Shown: piece after piece, positions 7,388-13,793 of the stretch | Layout: every line of letters begins with the position of its first letter | Position numbering within the stretch: position 1 is the first letter of the stretch | NCBI GenBank assembly: GCA_016208805.1 | Contig: JACQXL010000069.1 | Span: forward strand, 1-18,320 | Source: Planctomycetota bacterium | Lineage (GTDB): Bacteria > Planctomycetota > MHYJ01 > JACQXL01 | DNA length: 18,320 bases | Direction: 5' to 3' | Notes under the pieces: model-generated | Told to the model about the DNA's origin: nothing | The model's input: only the letters and a program-made list of their open reading frames with translations | The model's database searches: none | Program-made: the position numbers and the translations under genes

Positions 7388-7458
7388 CTAGCCTAGCTCA
7401 ATGGTAGAGCTCCGCTTTCGTAAAGCGGAGGTTGTGGGTTCGAATCCCATGGCTAGCT
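7387..7458 (+). tRNA. tRNA-Thr(CGT)
   Basis: A complete cloverleaf is visible: acceptor GCTAGCC/GGCTAGC, D-arm GCTC...GAGC, anticodon arm CCGCT-TTCGTAA-AGCGG with anticodon CGT, and T-arm GTGGG-TTCGAAT-CCCAT. The discriminator is T and CCA is not encoded. It reads ACG codons. A seven-T run directly after the acceptor may help 3'-end formation. The 3' end overlaps by 6 bp the stop end of the convergent zinc-ribbon gene. Confidence 0.95.
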
Positions 7459-8205
7459 TTTTTTCTTGGTCACCTGTCCGCTCACGCCTATCTTCTTGAA
7501 TTTCTCCACGCACGCCCTGGCATCCGCCTCGGCCACATCCTTCAGCACCGGCACAATGGTCCGGTTGGTCAACTGCCGGGCCTGTTCTATTGATATTTTC
7601 TTTATCTCGGCAATAAGTTTGGCCGCGTCCTCCTTCTTGGCCTGCGGCATGGCCGACAGGAACACGCCGCACTCGCAGGTCTTAACCGGTTCCTCTATAT
7701 CAACCGTGCCTGAATCGGCCGGCGCCGGGCTTGCCTCCGGTTCGCTTGTCTTCGGTTGTTTAGATTCCAGGATATCTATCGGTTGAATATCGCCGCCAGT
7801 TCCATCGTCAACCGGCTGCATCTCCACGACCTCAGCGACCTCTTCAACCGGCGGTAACTCCACCACCTCACCGTTGTCTTCTACCGGCGGCAATTCTACC
7901 GCATCACCGTCATCCTCATACCCGGCCGACCCGTTAATCGGCGGCAGTTCCATGGCCGATGCTTCTATATCTGGGGGCACGGTAACCGGCGCGGCGACAT
8001 TAGCCGCAGGGACGGCAGGTTTTGGTTGTGATGCTGGCGCTGTTGGTGCGGGCTTGGCTGTCCCGACCGCCGCCGGGACGGATGCGGGCTTGCCCGTCCC
8101 GACGGCTGTCGGGACGAAGGCGGGCTTTAAATCCGTTATCTTGATTCGCTTGCCGCAATGCGGACAAATATACTCGCTCTTAAGATTATAAGTCGTGCCT
8201 GCCAT
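7453..8205 (-). CDS. Zinc-ribbon protein with proline/acid-rich linker and L7/L12-like C-terminal domain
   Basis: This 250-aa protein is of unknown function. It starts with a zinc-ribbon knuckle (YICPHCGKRIKITD, residues 12-25). A low-complexity linker follows with two VPxAVGT(G/A)KPA repeats and then four ELPPV-like acidic repeats (about 80-150). A second CECG pair appears near residue 178, possibly completing a Cys4 site. The last 60 residues (AAKLIAEIKKISIEQARQL...VLKDVAEADARACVEKFKKIG) resemble the alpha/beta C-terminal domain of ribosomal protein L7/L12; this is a judgement by eye. The start has a strong AGGAGG seven bases upstream, which sits at the tip of a composite hairpin repeat (8215-8360). 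The VPTAVGT repeats are encoded by two GTCCCGAC...GTCGGGAC palindromes. The stop codon lies inside the acceptor stem of convergent tRNA-Thr. Confidence 0.8.
   Translation of the reverse strand: MAGTTYNLKSEYICPHCGKRIKITDLKPAFVPTAVGTGKPASVPAAVGTAKPAPTAPASQPKPAVPAANVAAPVTVPPDIEASAMELPPINGSAGYEDDGDAVELPPVEDNGEVVELPPVEEVAEVVEMQPVDDGTGGDIQPIDILESKQPKTSEPEASPAPADSGTVDIEEPVKTCECGVFLSAMPQAKKEDAAKLIAEIKKISIEQARQLTNRTIVPVLKDVAEADARACVEKFKKIGVSGQVTKKKS
8060..8115. repeat. Two tandem GTCCCG...CGGGAC palindromes inside the zinc-ribbon gene
   Basis: The hairpin GTCCCGACCGCCGCCGGGAC (8060-8079) and the perfect palindrome GTCCCGACGGCTGTCGGGAC (8096-8115, 8-bp stem, 4-nt loop) lie in tandem, separated by GATGCGGGCTTGCCC-type spacer sequence. 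They encode the two VPxAVGT repeats of the linker. Closely related palindromes lie at 12567-12583 (inside the cyclophilin-like gene) and in leader hairpins at 8241-8255, 14286-14298 and 14901-14912. Confidence 0.75.
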
Positions 8206-8214
8206 AAATATCCT

Positions 8215-8360
8215 CCTATTAGAACCCAGTTAGCCCGCAGTCCCAGCGGGACGAGGGCGTTACTGGTTCTTAGACCCCGCACCTATCCAGCACCTATCCT
8301 TCCCGCCTGACCGGTGCCAGTCGGGCAGGTCGGGATGGGTGCTGGATAGGTGCTGGGTTC
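8215..8360 (-). repeat. Composite two-hairpin repeat element, copy A
   Basis: Read on the minus strand, this is a long hairpin (two interleaved CACCTATCC arms, about 35 bp of near-perfect pairing, 8276-8357), then GCGGGGTCTAAGAACC, a second hairpin with core CGTCCCGCTGGGACTGCGG, and finally GGTTCTAATAGG leading into the AGGAGG of the zinc-ribbon gene. The block GTGCGGGGTCTAAGAACC, then GTAACGCC, and the end GGTTCTAATAGG recur in copy B at 16091-16220. Copy A fills the whole space between the epimerase stop and the zinc-ribbon gene start. It could also act as a bidirectional RNA structure. Confidence 0.8.
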
Positions 8361-8367
8361 CGCTGCG

Positions 8368-9369
8368 CTACACCCACTTATTCCGCCGGTACCACTCGGC
8401 TGTTTCTCTGATTCCTTTTTCTAACGGCGTCTCTGTGGTCAGGCCCCAGTCTTTGCGGGCCTTATCCGTCCGGCAGACCCAGTAATCCTGGGTCAACTCC
8501 AATGCCTTCTGACGGTTAAAAATAGTCACCTTACCGCGTATGCCGGAGACCGCTTCAAACACCGTCCCCAACCCCTTGATTAACATATCCGGCAGGGGCA
8601 GCGAACAGACGCCTCTGCTGTTACACACCGCGTTCTTTATGATATCGCTGAGTGTATTCAGCGCATACGGCTCTTCGTTGGCCACAAAATACGTCCCGCC
8701 TGAACACCGGGGATGCTGGACGACCTTGAGCATCGCATTGACCAGGTCGCGGACATAAATTATGCTCACATAACGCCGGTGATTAAACCGAGGCAGGAGC
8801 CCGTAACTTACCGCCTGGAAATAAACCAGCAGTCCCTCGTCGCGCGGACCGTAGACCGGCGGCGGACGCAGGATGGTTATCGGAACCATCTCAAAATAGT
8901 TCCGTAAAACCTCCTCGGCTTCTAATTTGGTTTTACCATAATCCGTGATAGGATGGCAAGAAGTTTCTTCATTTATTCCGCTGACCGATTCGGCCGGCCC
9001 GGCCGCCGCTAACGTGCTCAGGTGCAGGAACCGTTTCAGGCGCGCCGGTTTTGCTTCTGTTACGGCCTCAATCAGGTCTTTGGTCAGTTGGACATTACCC
9101 CGGTAGTAATCCTCAAACGAATATGCCTTAATCACGCCGGCCAGGTGATAGATATAATCCATATCGGTGATGACCTCTTTTAATCCTGCCCGAACTGACG
9201 GCCGGTCAGGCGGGTGGGTATCAGCGATATATTTGACGGGCAGATGTTTGAGCCACCTGCGGTTGCTGGTCGGGCGCACCAGGCAGAAGACCTGATCATT
9301 TTGGTTGATGAGTTGTTCGGCCAAGTGACTGCCGACAAACCCCGTTGCGCCGGTGACCAAGACTTTCAT
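8368..9369 (-). CDS. NAD(P)-dependent epimerase/dehydratase (extended SDR)
   Basis: This 333-aa extended short-chain dehydrogenase/reductase is probably a nucleotide-sugar epimerase/dehydratase or a dihydroflavonol-reductase-like enzyme. The N-terminal Rossmann fold has the nucleotide-binding motif VTGATGFVGSHLAEQL (Gly7-Gly13). The later motif YIYHLAG follows strand beta-4. The catalytic triad appears as Ser118 in HLSTLAAAG and Tyr144/Lys148 in YGKTK. ILRPPPVYGPRDEG is the conserved substrate-side loop, and the C-terminal part (WGLTTETPLEKGIRETAEWYRRN) is the family's usual end. Length is typical. I see no strong ribosome-binding site before the ATG. It lies downstream of a gene-poor stretch and upstream of the zinc-ribbon gene on the same strand, separated by the composite repeat. 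Substrate cannot be deduced. Confidence 0.9.
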   Translation of the reverse strand: MKVLVTGATGFVGSHLAEQLINQNDQVFCLVRPTSNRRWLKHLPVKYIADTHPPDRPSVRAGLKEVITDMDYIYHLAGVIKAYSFEDYYRGNVQLTKDLIEAVTEAKPARLKRFLHLSTLAAAGPAESVSGINEETSCHPITDYGKTKLEAEEVLRNYFEMVPITILRPPPVYGPRDEGLLVYFQAVSYGLLPRFNHRRYVSIIYVRDLVNAMLKVVQHPRCSGGTYFVANEEPYALNTLSDIIKNAVCNSRGVCSLPLPDMLIKGLGTVFEAVSGIRGKVTIFNRQKALELTQDYWVCRTDKARKDWGLTTETPLEKGIRETAEWYRRNKWV

Positions 9370-9700
9370 TAAACCGAATTATATCATCCGGGCATTGAAC
9401 ATCAACAAAATAATCTCGCCGCAGAGGCCGGTCGCACCACGAAGAATTATTATAAGGAAACCAGGAGACCAACCCCGATGGCCATCGGGACGGGACGAGT
9501 TATGGTCCATCCTTAAGGAGAATCGGTCATGCCAGAGGCATATCCGCCTGGGCGGACTGTACCACCTTAAGGGTCAGCCAATTATAGTTGGCAGCCCGTA
9601 CGGGCCGCTCAAACTGTCACACTATAAACTTACCGGATGTAACCTATTAAACCGCAAAGATAGATTTTATGCCGGTTATAGGACAAAATCGCCCTCAGAA
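9370..9700. other. Gene-poor stretch with scattered palindromes
   Basis: I see no convincing gene here. An open frame runs across it on the plus strand, but its protein is low-quality sequence continuing into the poly-G tract. Visible items are the 16-bp palindrome CCCGATGGCCATCGGG (9474-9489), the 12-bp palindrome GCCCGTACGGGC (9594-9605) and two CCTTAAGG sites (9515 and 9564 regions). AAGGAG followed by a 13-codon frame (MPEAYPPGRTVPP, ATG near 9528) is possible but unsupported. This stretch marks the transition to the accessory island. Confidence 0.5.
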
Positions 9701-9703
9701 ATA

Positions 9704-9735
9704 GGGGGAGGGGGGACGGGGGGGGTAATACCCCC
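9704..9735 (+). other. Poly-G cluster with potential G-quadruplex and hairpin
   Basis: G-runs of 5 (9704-9708), 6 (9710-9715) and 8 (9718-9725) are separated by one and two bases. They could form an intramolecular G-quadruplex, with the 8-G run contributing two tracts. The last G-run also pairs with CCCCC at 9731-9735 across the loop TAATA. It abuts the 22-bp repeat array. Such long G-runs are error-prone in sequencing, so exact lengths are uncertain. Confidence 0.6.
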
Positions 9736-9744
9736 AAGCACACC

Positions 9745-9986
9745 CTGATATACAAGGCAGCACCGGCTGATATACAACATACGCACGGCTGATATACAAT
9801 GCACCTACGGCTGATATACAACATACGCACGGCTGATATACAATGCACCTACGGCTGATATACAACATACGCACGGCTGATATACAACACACCCACGGTT
9901 GATATACAACATACGCACGGCTGATATACAACACACCTACGGCTGATATACAATGCACCCACGGCTGATATATAATGCAGGGCTTG
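9745..9986 (+). repeat. Array of eleven 22-bp tandem repeats
   Basis: The 11-bp core CTGATATACAA recurs every 22 bp exactly, from 9745 to the eleventh unit at 9965. The other 11 bp take a few alternating forms, mainly CATACGCACGG and TGCACCTACGG, giving a partial 44-bp super-period; CACACCCACGG and CACACCTACGG also occur. The first and last units are degenerate (GGCAGCACCGG; CTGATATATAA), as in ageing arrays. There are no unique spacers, so it is not CRISPR. Because 22 is not a multiple of 3, reading through it on the minus strand gives a Tyr/Ile/Ser-rich pseudo-protein; I do not call that a gene. Confidence 0.95.
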
Positions 9987-10162
9987 GTGTATGTATGTAA
10001 AGAATAACCATACACACCCCATAGCGCCACCTCGTATAGGATATGGGTTATGGTGTATGTATGTTTATCAATAGGGGTATGTATGGACATCCACTCTTAT
10101 CCGGGGTATTAAAAAGAGATATTTGTTGATTTTAATTAATCCGGGGGTAAAATACCTGCTAT
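9987..10162. other. A+T-rich gap upstream of the methylase gene with GTATGTATG repeats
   Basis: No gene is visible. GGTGTATGTATGT occurs twice as an exact direct repeat (9986-9998 and 10052-10064), with a third GTATGTATG near 10077. The stretch then becomes A+T-rich (TTTTAATTAAT) just before the start of the restriction-methylation gene. A promoter for that gene is expected here, but I cannot place convincing -35/-10 boxes. Confidence 0.4.
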
Positions 10163-12133
10163 ATGACTTTGACCATCGCTCAACTTAAATCTAAATGGAA
10201 TAAGGAAAAGGAGTCTTATAAAAAGCAGGAACTCGGCACTGGCGTCCAGAGTTTTGTAAAGGACTGCCTTGAGAGCGCGGAATTGTTCGGTCTTAAAGAA
10301 GGTCGGCTGGCTACCAAAGACGAATCCCGCCGTAATGAATTCATCTACGAGAAACAAGCCAAAGACAAAGGCCGGGCTGACTTCGCTATTTATATCAATG
10401 CTGAAATTCTTATACCGATGGAGGTTGAACGTCACGAGAATATCAAGGCCGGCATCAAACAACTTTTCGCATATCAAAAAGGATTTGACAGGCAACAATA
10501 CGGTATATTGACGGACGGTTATACCTGGCGTCTTTATACTAACAGCACCTACCGTGAATACACCTTAGACCATCTCTTTGATAAAAAGAGCGAGTTCTGG
10601 ACCTACTGGGAAGATTATATCAAGCCGGAACTCTATTATCTCAATTTCTTTGAACCGGTCGGTCAGAAGCATCTCTTTGAGGAAAAACTGCCGGTTGAGG
10701 ATTTCCGCCAACCCTTCTTTGAGGATATCACCAATCTTATCAGGCGGTTTAAGGATAAACTCAACATAGAGGGATATTTTAAGGGATTAGAGCCAAAAGA
10801 GCGCGGGAAAAAGGCCGTTGAAATTACCTATGCCTATATCATCCAGTTTATCCTTTATAAGACATTAGTAGATAATGCCTTTGACGATTTCCCCAATAAG
10901 TTTAAGGATAGCGTCAAGCACATTCATGGCCACCTGAAAGCCAAACGTTATAAGGATATATTAGGCATAATTGACAGCATCTCTAACGAGATTTCACGGA
11001 ATATTTACCGCCCATTTATCAAGGAACAGGAATTCATCAATAAGACATTGCTTGAACTATACAGGGTGGAAAACAAACTTACTGATGTCGCCCCCTGGCT
11101 GGATATCTTTGTCTTTATCAGGAAATACAGTTTTGCCAGTATCCGTAATGAAATCTTCGGCTATATCTATGAGAACTACTTAAAAGCCCTGTATGAAGAC
11201 GAGTCAAAGGGGCAATATTTTACCGACCCGGCTGTAGTCAATTTTATACTGGAACAGATGGGCTGGACTCCGGCAAACCTTAAAAAGAGATATCAGAACG
11301 AAAAGGACAGCGTTTCTTTGATTGACCCGGCCTGCGGTAGCGGCACATTCCTTTACAGTGCGGTTGACCAACTCGTTAGCACATTTAATAAGAACGACCT
11401 TGAATCAGCCAAGCAGATTGAGGAAATTGTAAATAAGAACATCTTCGGGCTGGACATTGCCGAATTCCCATTATATCTGGCGGAGATGAATATCCTGATG
11501 CGTCTTCTGCCGCTGATTATAACTGAGAAATATAATAATGTGATTGAGAAAAAAATTAAGGTGTTCAAAACCAACGACAGCATAGCTGAGTTTATGGATA
11601 CGGCTTTGAGAAATACCATCAACGACATTAATGTTGCCTATGAACGCAACAATGGACAAAGAGAGTTATTTACCGAGAAATTAAATTTAGGGTATTCCAG
11701 TTATGTTCGCGATGAAGATGACCTCAAAGAAATGAAGAAAAGTTTAGAGAATCAGCCACAATGTCCCCGTAGAAGATTTGATTATGTCATCTCTAATCCG
11801 CCTTATGTCGGCTACAATGAATGTGCTAAACAAAAGGTCTTAATCTTTAAACTGATGAAACAAGGTAAAGTCAAGTTGAGCGATATCTATGGAGTTAATC
11901 TACATAGTACGCCAGATAATCAGAAAAAGAGACCACCGAAACCAAATATTTACGCCCTATTTATTGCACTCGGGTTATCTTTATTAAAGGACAATGGCAA
12001 AATTTGTTATATCATTCCCCAAACCCTTTTAACTTCTGGGGACCATGATACGTTACGATATCACTTATCTAAATTTACCACTATAGAAAAGATTATTACC
12101 TTCAGTGGTAAGATGTTTATCGGTCTTGGATAA
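10163..12133 (+). CDS. Type IIG-like (Eco57I-family) restriction-methylation enzyme, truncated
   Basis: This 656-aa open frame is the N-terminal part of a fused restriction-methylation protein. Residues 60-110 fit a PD-(D/E)XK-type nuclease (RADFAIY with Asp73, then PMEVER with Glu87), although the position usually held by Lys is Glu89. A helical linker follows (about 170-345). The N6-adenine methyltransferase then begins: GQYFTDPAVVNFIL (350-363), AdoMet-binding DPACGSGTF (388-396) and catalytic NPPY (545-548). Homologues of this type usually have roughly 1000 residues or more; the target-recognition region is missing. The frame stops early after MFIGLG because of a frameshift, and homologous sequence continues to about 12405. 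The gene is A+T-richer than its neighbours and lies beside a repeat array, suggesting horizontal gain followed by decay. It is probably inactive, since sequence recognition is lost. Confidence 0.88.
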   Translation: MTLTIAQLKSKWNKEKESYKKQELGTGVQSFVKDCLESAELFGLKEGRLATKDESRRNEFIYEKQAKDKGRADFAIYINAEILIPMEVERHENIKAGIKQLFAYQKGFDRQQYGILTDGYTWRLYTNSTYREYTLDHLFDKKSEFWTYWEDYIKPELYYLNFFEPVGQKHLFEEKLPVEDFRQPFFEDITNLIRRFKDKLNIEGYFKGLEPKERGKKAVEITYAYIIQFILYKTLVDNAFDDFPNKFKDSVKHIHGHLKAKRYKDILGIIDSISNEISRNIYRPFIKEQEFINKTLLELYRVENKLTDVAPWLDIFVFIRKYSFASIRNEIFGYIYENYLKALYEDESKGQYFTDPAVVNFILEQMGWTPANLKKRYQNEKDSVSLIDPACGSGTFLYSAVDQLVSTFNKNDLESAKQIEEIVNKNIFGLDIAEFPLYLAEMNILMRLLPLIITEKYNNVIEKKIKVFKTNDSIAEFMDTALRNTINDINVAYERNNGQRELFTEKLNLGYSSYVRDEDDLKEMKKSLENQPQCPRRRFDYVISNPPYVGYNECAKQKVLIFKLMKQGKVKLSDIYGVNLHSTPDNQKKRPPKPNIYALFIALGLSLLKDNGKICYIIPQTLLTSGDHDTLRYHLSKFTTIEKIITFSGKMFIGLG

Positions 12134-12405
12134 AACAAAATAAACCAGTCCCCACTTCCAGTTTAATATTTGTTGTAAGCAGAAAAAAGCCAGAATCATT
12201 AAATATGCACGAAGTAGAGATTATCCATTATAAAGACCCTGATGATGAGATAGAGAAATGCCTGCAAAATTGCCACAAAGAAGATTTTACAGAATAAACT
12301 CCTTCAGAATATCGCTAACTGGAATTTTATCAAACAGGATAAGGCATTCTTGGATTCTTACGAGGAATATAAAAGAACTACAGATGATATCTTTATTTAC
12401 TACAC
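12124..12405 (+). pseudogene. Frameshifted continuation of the restriction-methylation gene
   Basis: After the stop at 12131-12133, the reading resumes in another frame from 12124: SWIKQNKPVPTSSLIFVVSRK, then MHEVEIIHYKDPDDEIEKCL, up to TAA at 12295-12297. From 12284 the original frame is open again: ILQNKLLQNIANWNFIKQDK, then AFLDSYEEYKRTTDDIFIYY. These are recognisable Eco57I-type methylase sequence, so two frameshifts of opposite sense have occurred. Similarity stops near 12405, and everything beyond (the remaining C-terminus) is gone. The convergent cyclophilin-like gene ends only about 45 bp further on. Confidence 0.8.
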
Positions 12406-12451
12406 CCATACACGGTATGGTTCTTTAACGCTTCGCTGTCTTTGTGGTGAA

Positions 12452-13675
12452 TTAGCGTGGTGTGGGCGGGGTCGGGTCAGGCGGCACCGGATTGGGCGGC
12501 ATCGGCACCGGTGGCGTTGGCGGCAACGGCGCTATCTGGGGCGGCGTCATCGGCACCCCCTCCTTCGTCCCGCCCGGCGGGACTTCGGCGGGCAAGGGCG
12601 GCAAGGGCGGTTGCGGCGGCGGGGTGAATAACCAGGTCGGCGATATCACGGGTTCTTCCATCTGGAGTTCCACGGTCTGCGGTTTGTATTCCTGCTCACG
12701 CTTCCAGTTTAATATGACATCAACATTCTCGTCGCCTCTGGCCAGTTGCCGGATGATATCCATCCCTTTGGTCACCCGCCCAAATATGGTGTATTTGCCG
12801 TCAATGTCGGGATTGGTTCTGGTGGAGATATAAAATCTATAGGTGGCTGAATTGAGGTATTTGGGTTCTTCCTTATCGGCGCTGGCGGGCGCGCCCGCCG
12901 CCCGTACGGGGGCGTAGGCGGGGTCTATCTGGCGGAGCATCCCGATTGAGCCCTCCTGGTGTTTGAGCGAGTTCTTTTCAAAGGGGATGGCTGATAATGC
13001 CGTTTCGGTGGAGATCCCGCTACTTATAGCGGGAGAGGTTACAGTCCTATATCCGAAACAGACGCCTAAATCCGGTTTAATCTCATAGACAGCGGTTTGT
13101 TTGTAGAATCCCTGCTGGGCCAGGTAGAGGAAGTTGGCTACGGTATTGGGCGATTCGTCCTGATATAATTCCATCTCAAATTCGCCTTTCCTGGTTTTGG
13201 CGGTCAGGACAGGCAGGCCGCGTTCCTTGCGGAGTTCGTTGAGGTGGTTGGTCAGGTCCGATGCCATCCACTGTTCGTTGACGCGCAGGGCGTTGAGGCG
13301 GCGGTTGGCCCATTCCCGCACCGGCGAATCCGGGTATTTTTCTATGATGTATTCGTATTCCTTTTTGGCCTCGGCGTATTTTTCATCGTCAAAGTAGGCG
13401 TTGGCGAGTTGATAGTGTAAAAAGGGCGCGGCATTGGTGATGTTATGCACCTGCAATATCCCCTGGAGGGCCTCTGCCTGCTGGGTTTTGCTCATATCAT
13501 ACCAGGCCTTCAGGGACATCTGGTTGATGCGGTAATTGCGCCAGATTAACAGCGCCGCCACCAACCCGGCGGCTAACAGGATAAAAAAGATGACGTTCTG
13601 GCGGGTGCGGATAAATTCGGATACCTTGGCCGGAAATGATTGCTCCTGGGTTTGATTTTCGGTGTTATCCATCAT
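12452..13675 (-). CDS. Membrane-anchored TPR/cyclophilin-like protein with proline-rich tail
   Basis: This protein has about 407 residues. A cytoplasmic N-terminus leads to one membrane helix (28-45, VIFFILLAAGLVAALLIW). A TPR-like segment follows (LHYQLANAYFDDEKYAEAKKEYE), as in YfgM-type anchored proteins. Next comes a cyclophilin-type peptidyl-prolyl isomerase fold (GEFEMELYQDESPNTVANFLYL, GSIGMLRQ, YRFYISTRTNPDIDGKYTIF, GRVTKGMDIIRQLARG), probably outside the cytoplasm. The last 55 residues are almost all Pro with short polar breaks. The FHR(I/V) strand that carries the catalytic Arg in active cyclophilins reads AVYEIKP, and the QFFI region reads YRFYI, so isomerase activity is doubtful. 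The domain carries palindrome-encoded inserts (SPAISSGIS at 13016-13033; the CCCGTACGGG region at 12901-12910). I prefer the MMDNTENQ start; an upstream ATG at 13714 would place another palindrome in the protein. Confidence 0.82.
   Translation of the reverse strand: MMDNTENQTQEQSFPAKVSEFIRTRQNVIFFILLAAGLVAALLIWRNYRINQMSLKAWYDMSKTQQAEALQGILQVHNITNAAPFLHYQLANAYFDDEKYAEAKKEYEYIIEKYPDSPVREWANRRLNALRVNEQWMASDLTNHLNELRKERGLPVLTAKTRKGEFEMELYQDESPNTVANFLYLAQQGFYKQTAVYEIKPDLGVCFGYRTVTSPAISSGISTETALSAIPFEKNSLKHQEGSIGMLRQIDPAYAPVRAAGAPASADKEEPKYLNSATYRFYISTRTNPDIDGKYTIFGRVTKGMDIIRQLARGDENVDVILNWKREQEYKPQTVELQMEEPVISPTWLFTPPPQPPLPPLPAEVPPGGTKEGVPMTPPQIAPLPPTPPVPMPPNPVPPDPTPPTPR
13016..13033. repeat. 18-bp coding palindrome, copy 1
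   Basis: CCCGCTACTTATAGCGGG forms a perfect 7-bp stem with a 4-nt loop inside the cyclophilin-like gene. It is read on the minus strand as part of SPAISSGIS without breaking the frame. The identical 18-mer lies at 16692-16709 inside the cytidine deaminase gene. Confidence 0.9.
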
Positions 13676-13698
13676 TAAGTAAGCGGATTTAATAGTGT

Positions 13699-13752
13699 GG
13701 CCCGTACGGGCCAACTATACTGGGCTGTAACTCGCTTTGCTCTAACAGCCCA
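13699..13752. repeat. Palindromes between the lipoprotein and cyclophilin-like genes
   Basis: GGCCCGTACGGGCC (13699-13712) is a perfect 14-bp palindrome. Next to it, TGGGCTGT (13721-13728) pairs with ACAGCCCA (13745-13752) across a short loop. The first shares CCCGTACGGG with 9595-9604 and 12901-12910. There is no clear U-run on the minus strand, so I do not call a terminator. It fills the 118-bp gap between the two co-directional genes. Confidence 0.6.
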
Positions 13753-13793
13753 AGTACAGATTTATCTGATATATCTGCTAAATCAGTTTACTA

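Noticed and set aside
7388..7672. 94-codon minus-strand open frame
   Set aside because: It is a shadow of the zinc-ribbon gene in another frame and runs into the tRNA.
9583..9605. Group II intron domain V-like hairpin
   Set aside because: The GCCCGTACGGGC palindrome lacks the bulge and tetraloop features of domain V, and no intron-encoded protein is nearby.
9353..9748. 131-codon plus-strand open frame upstream of the repeat array
   Set aside because: It overlaps the start of the epimerase antisense, ends in poly-Gly from the G-runs, and has no domain, start signal or codon pattern.
9745..9986. Possible CRISPR array
   Set aside because: Units are contiguous with a 22-bp period and no unique spacers; there are no cas genes nearby.
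9630..10090. Minus-strand open frames of 72 and 131 codons rich in Tyr, Ile, Ser and Cys
   Set aside because: They are produced by reading through the 22-bp tandem array in successive frames; no start signal or protein-like composition outside the repeats.
12350..12631. 93-codon plus-strand open frame
   Set aside because: Its first about 20 codons are the remnant of the restriction-methylation gene; the rest is antisense to the proline-rich tail of the cyclophilin-like gene.
13721..13752. Intrinsic terminator after the lipoprotein gene
   Set aside because: The stem is present, but no U-run follows on the minus strand; kept as a palindrome only.
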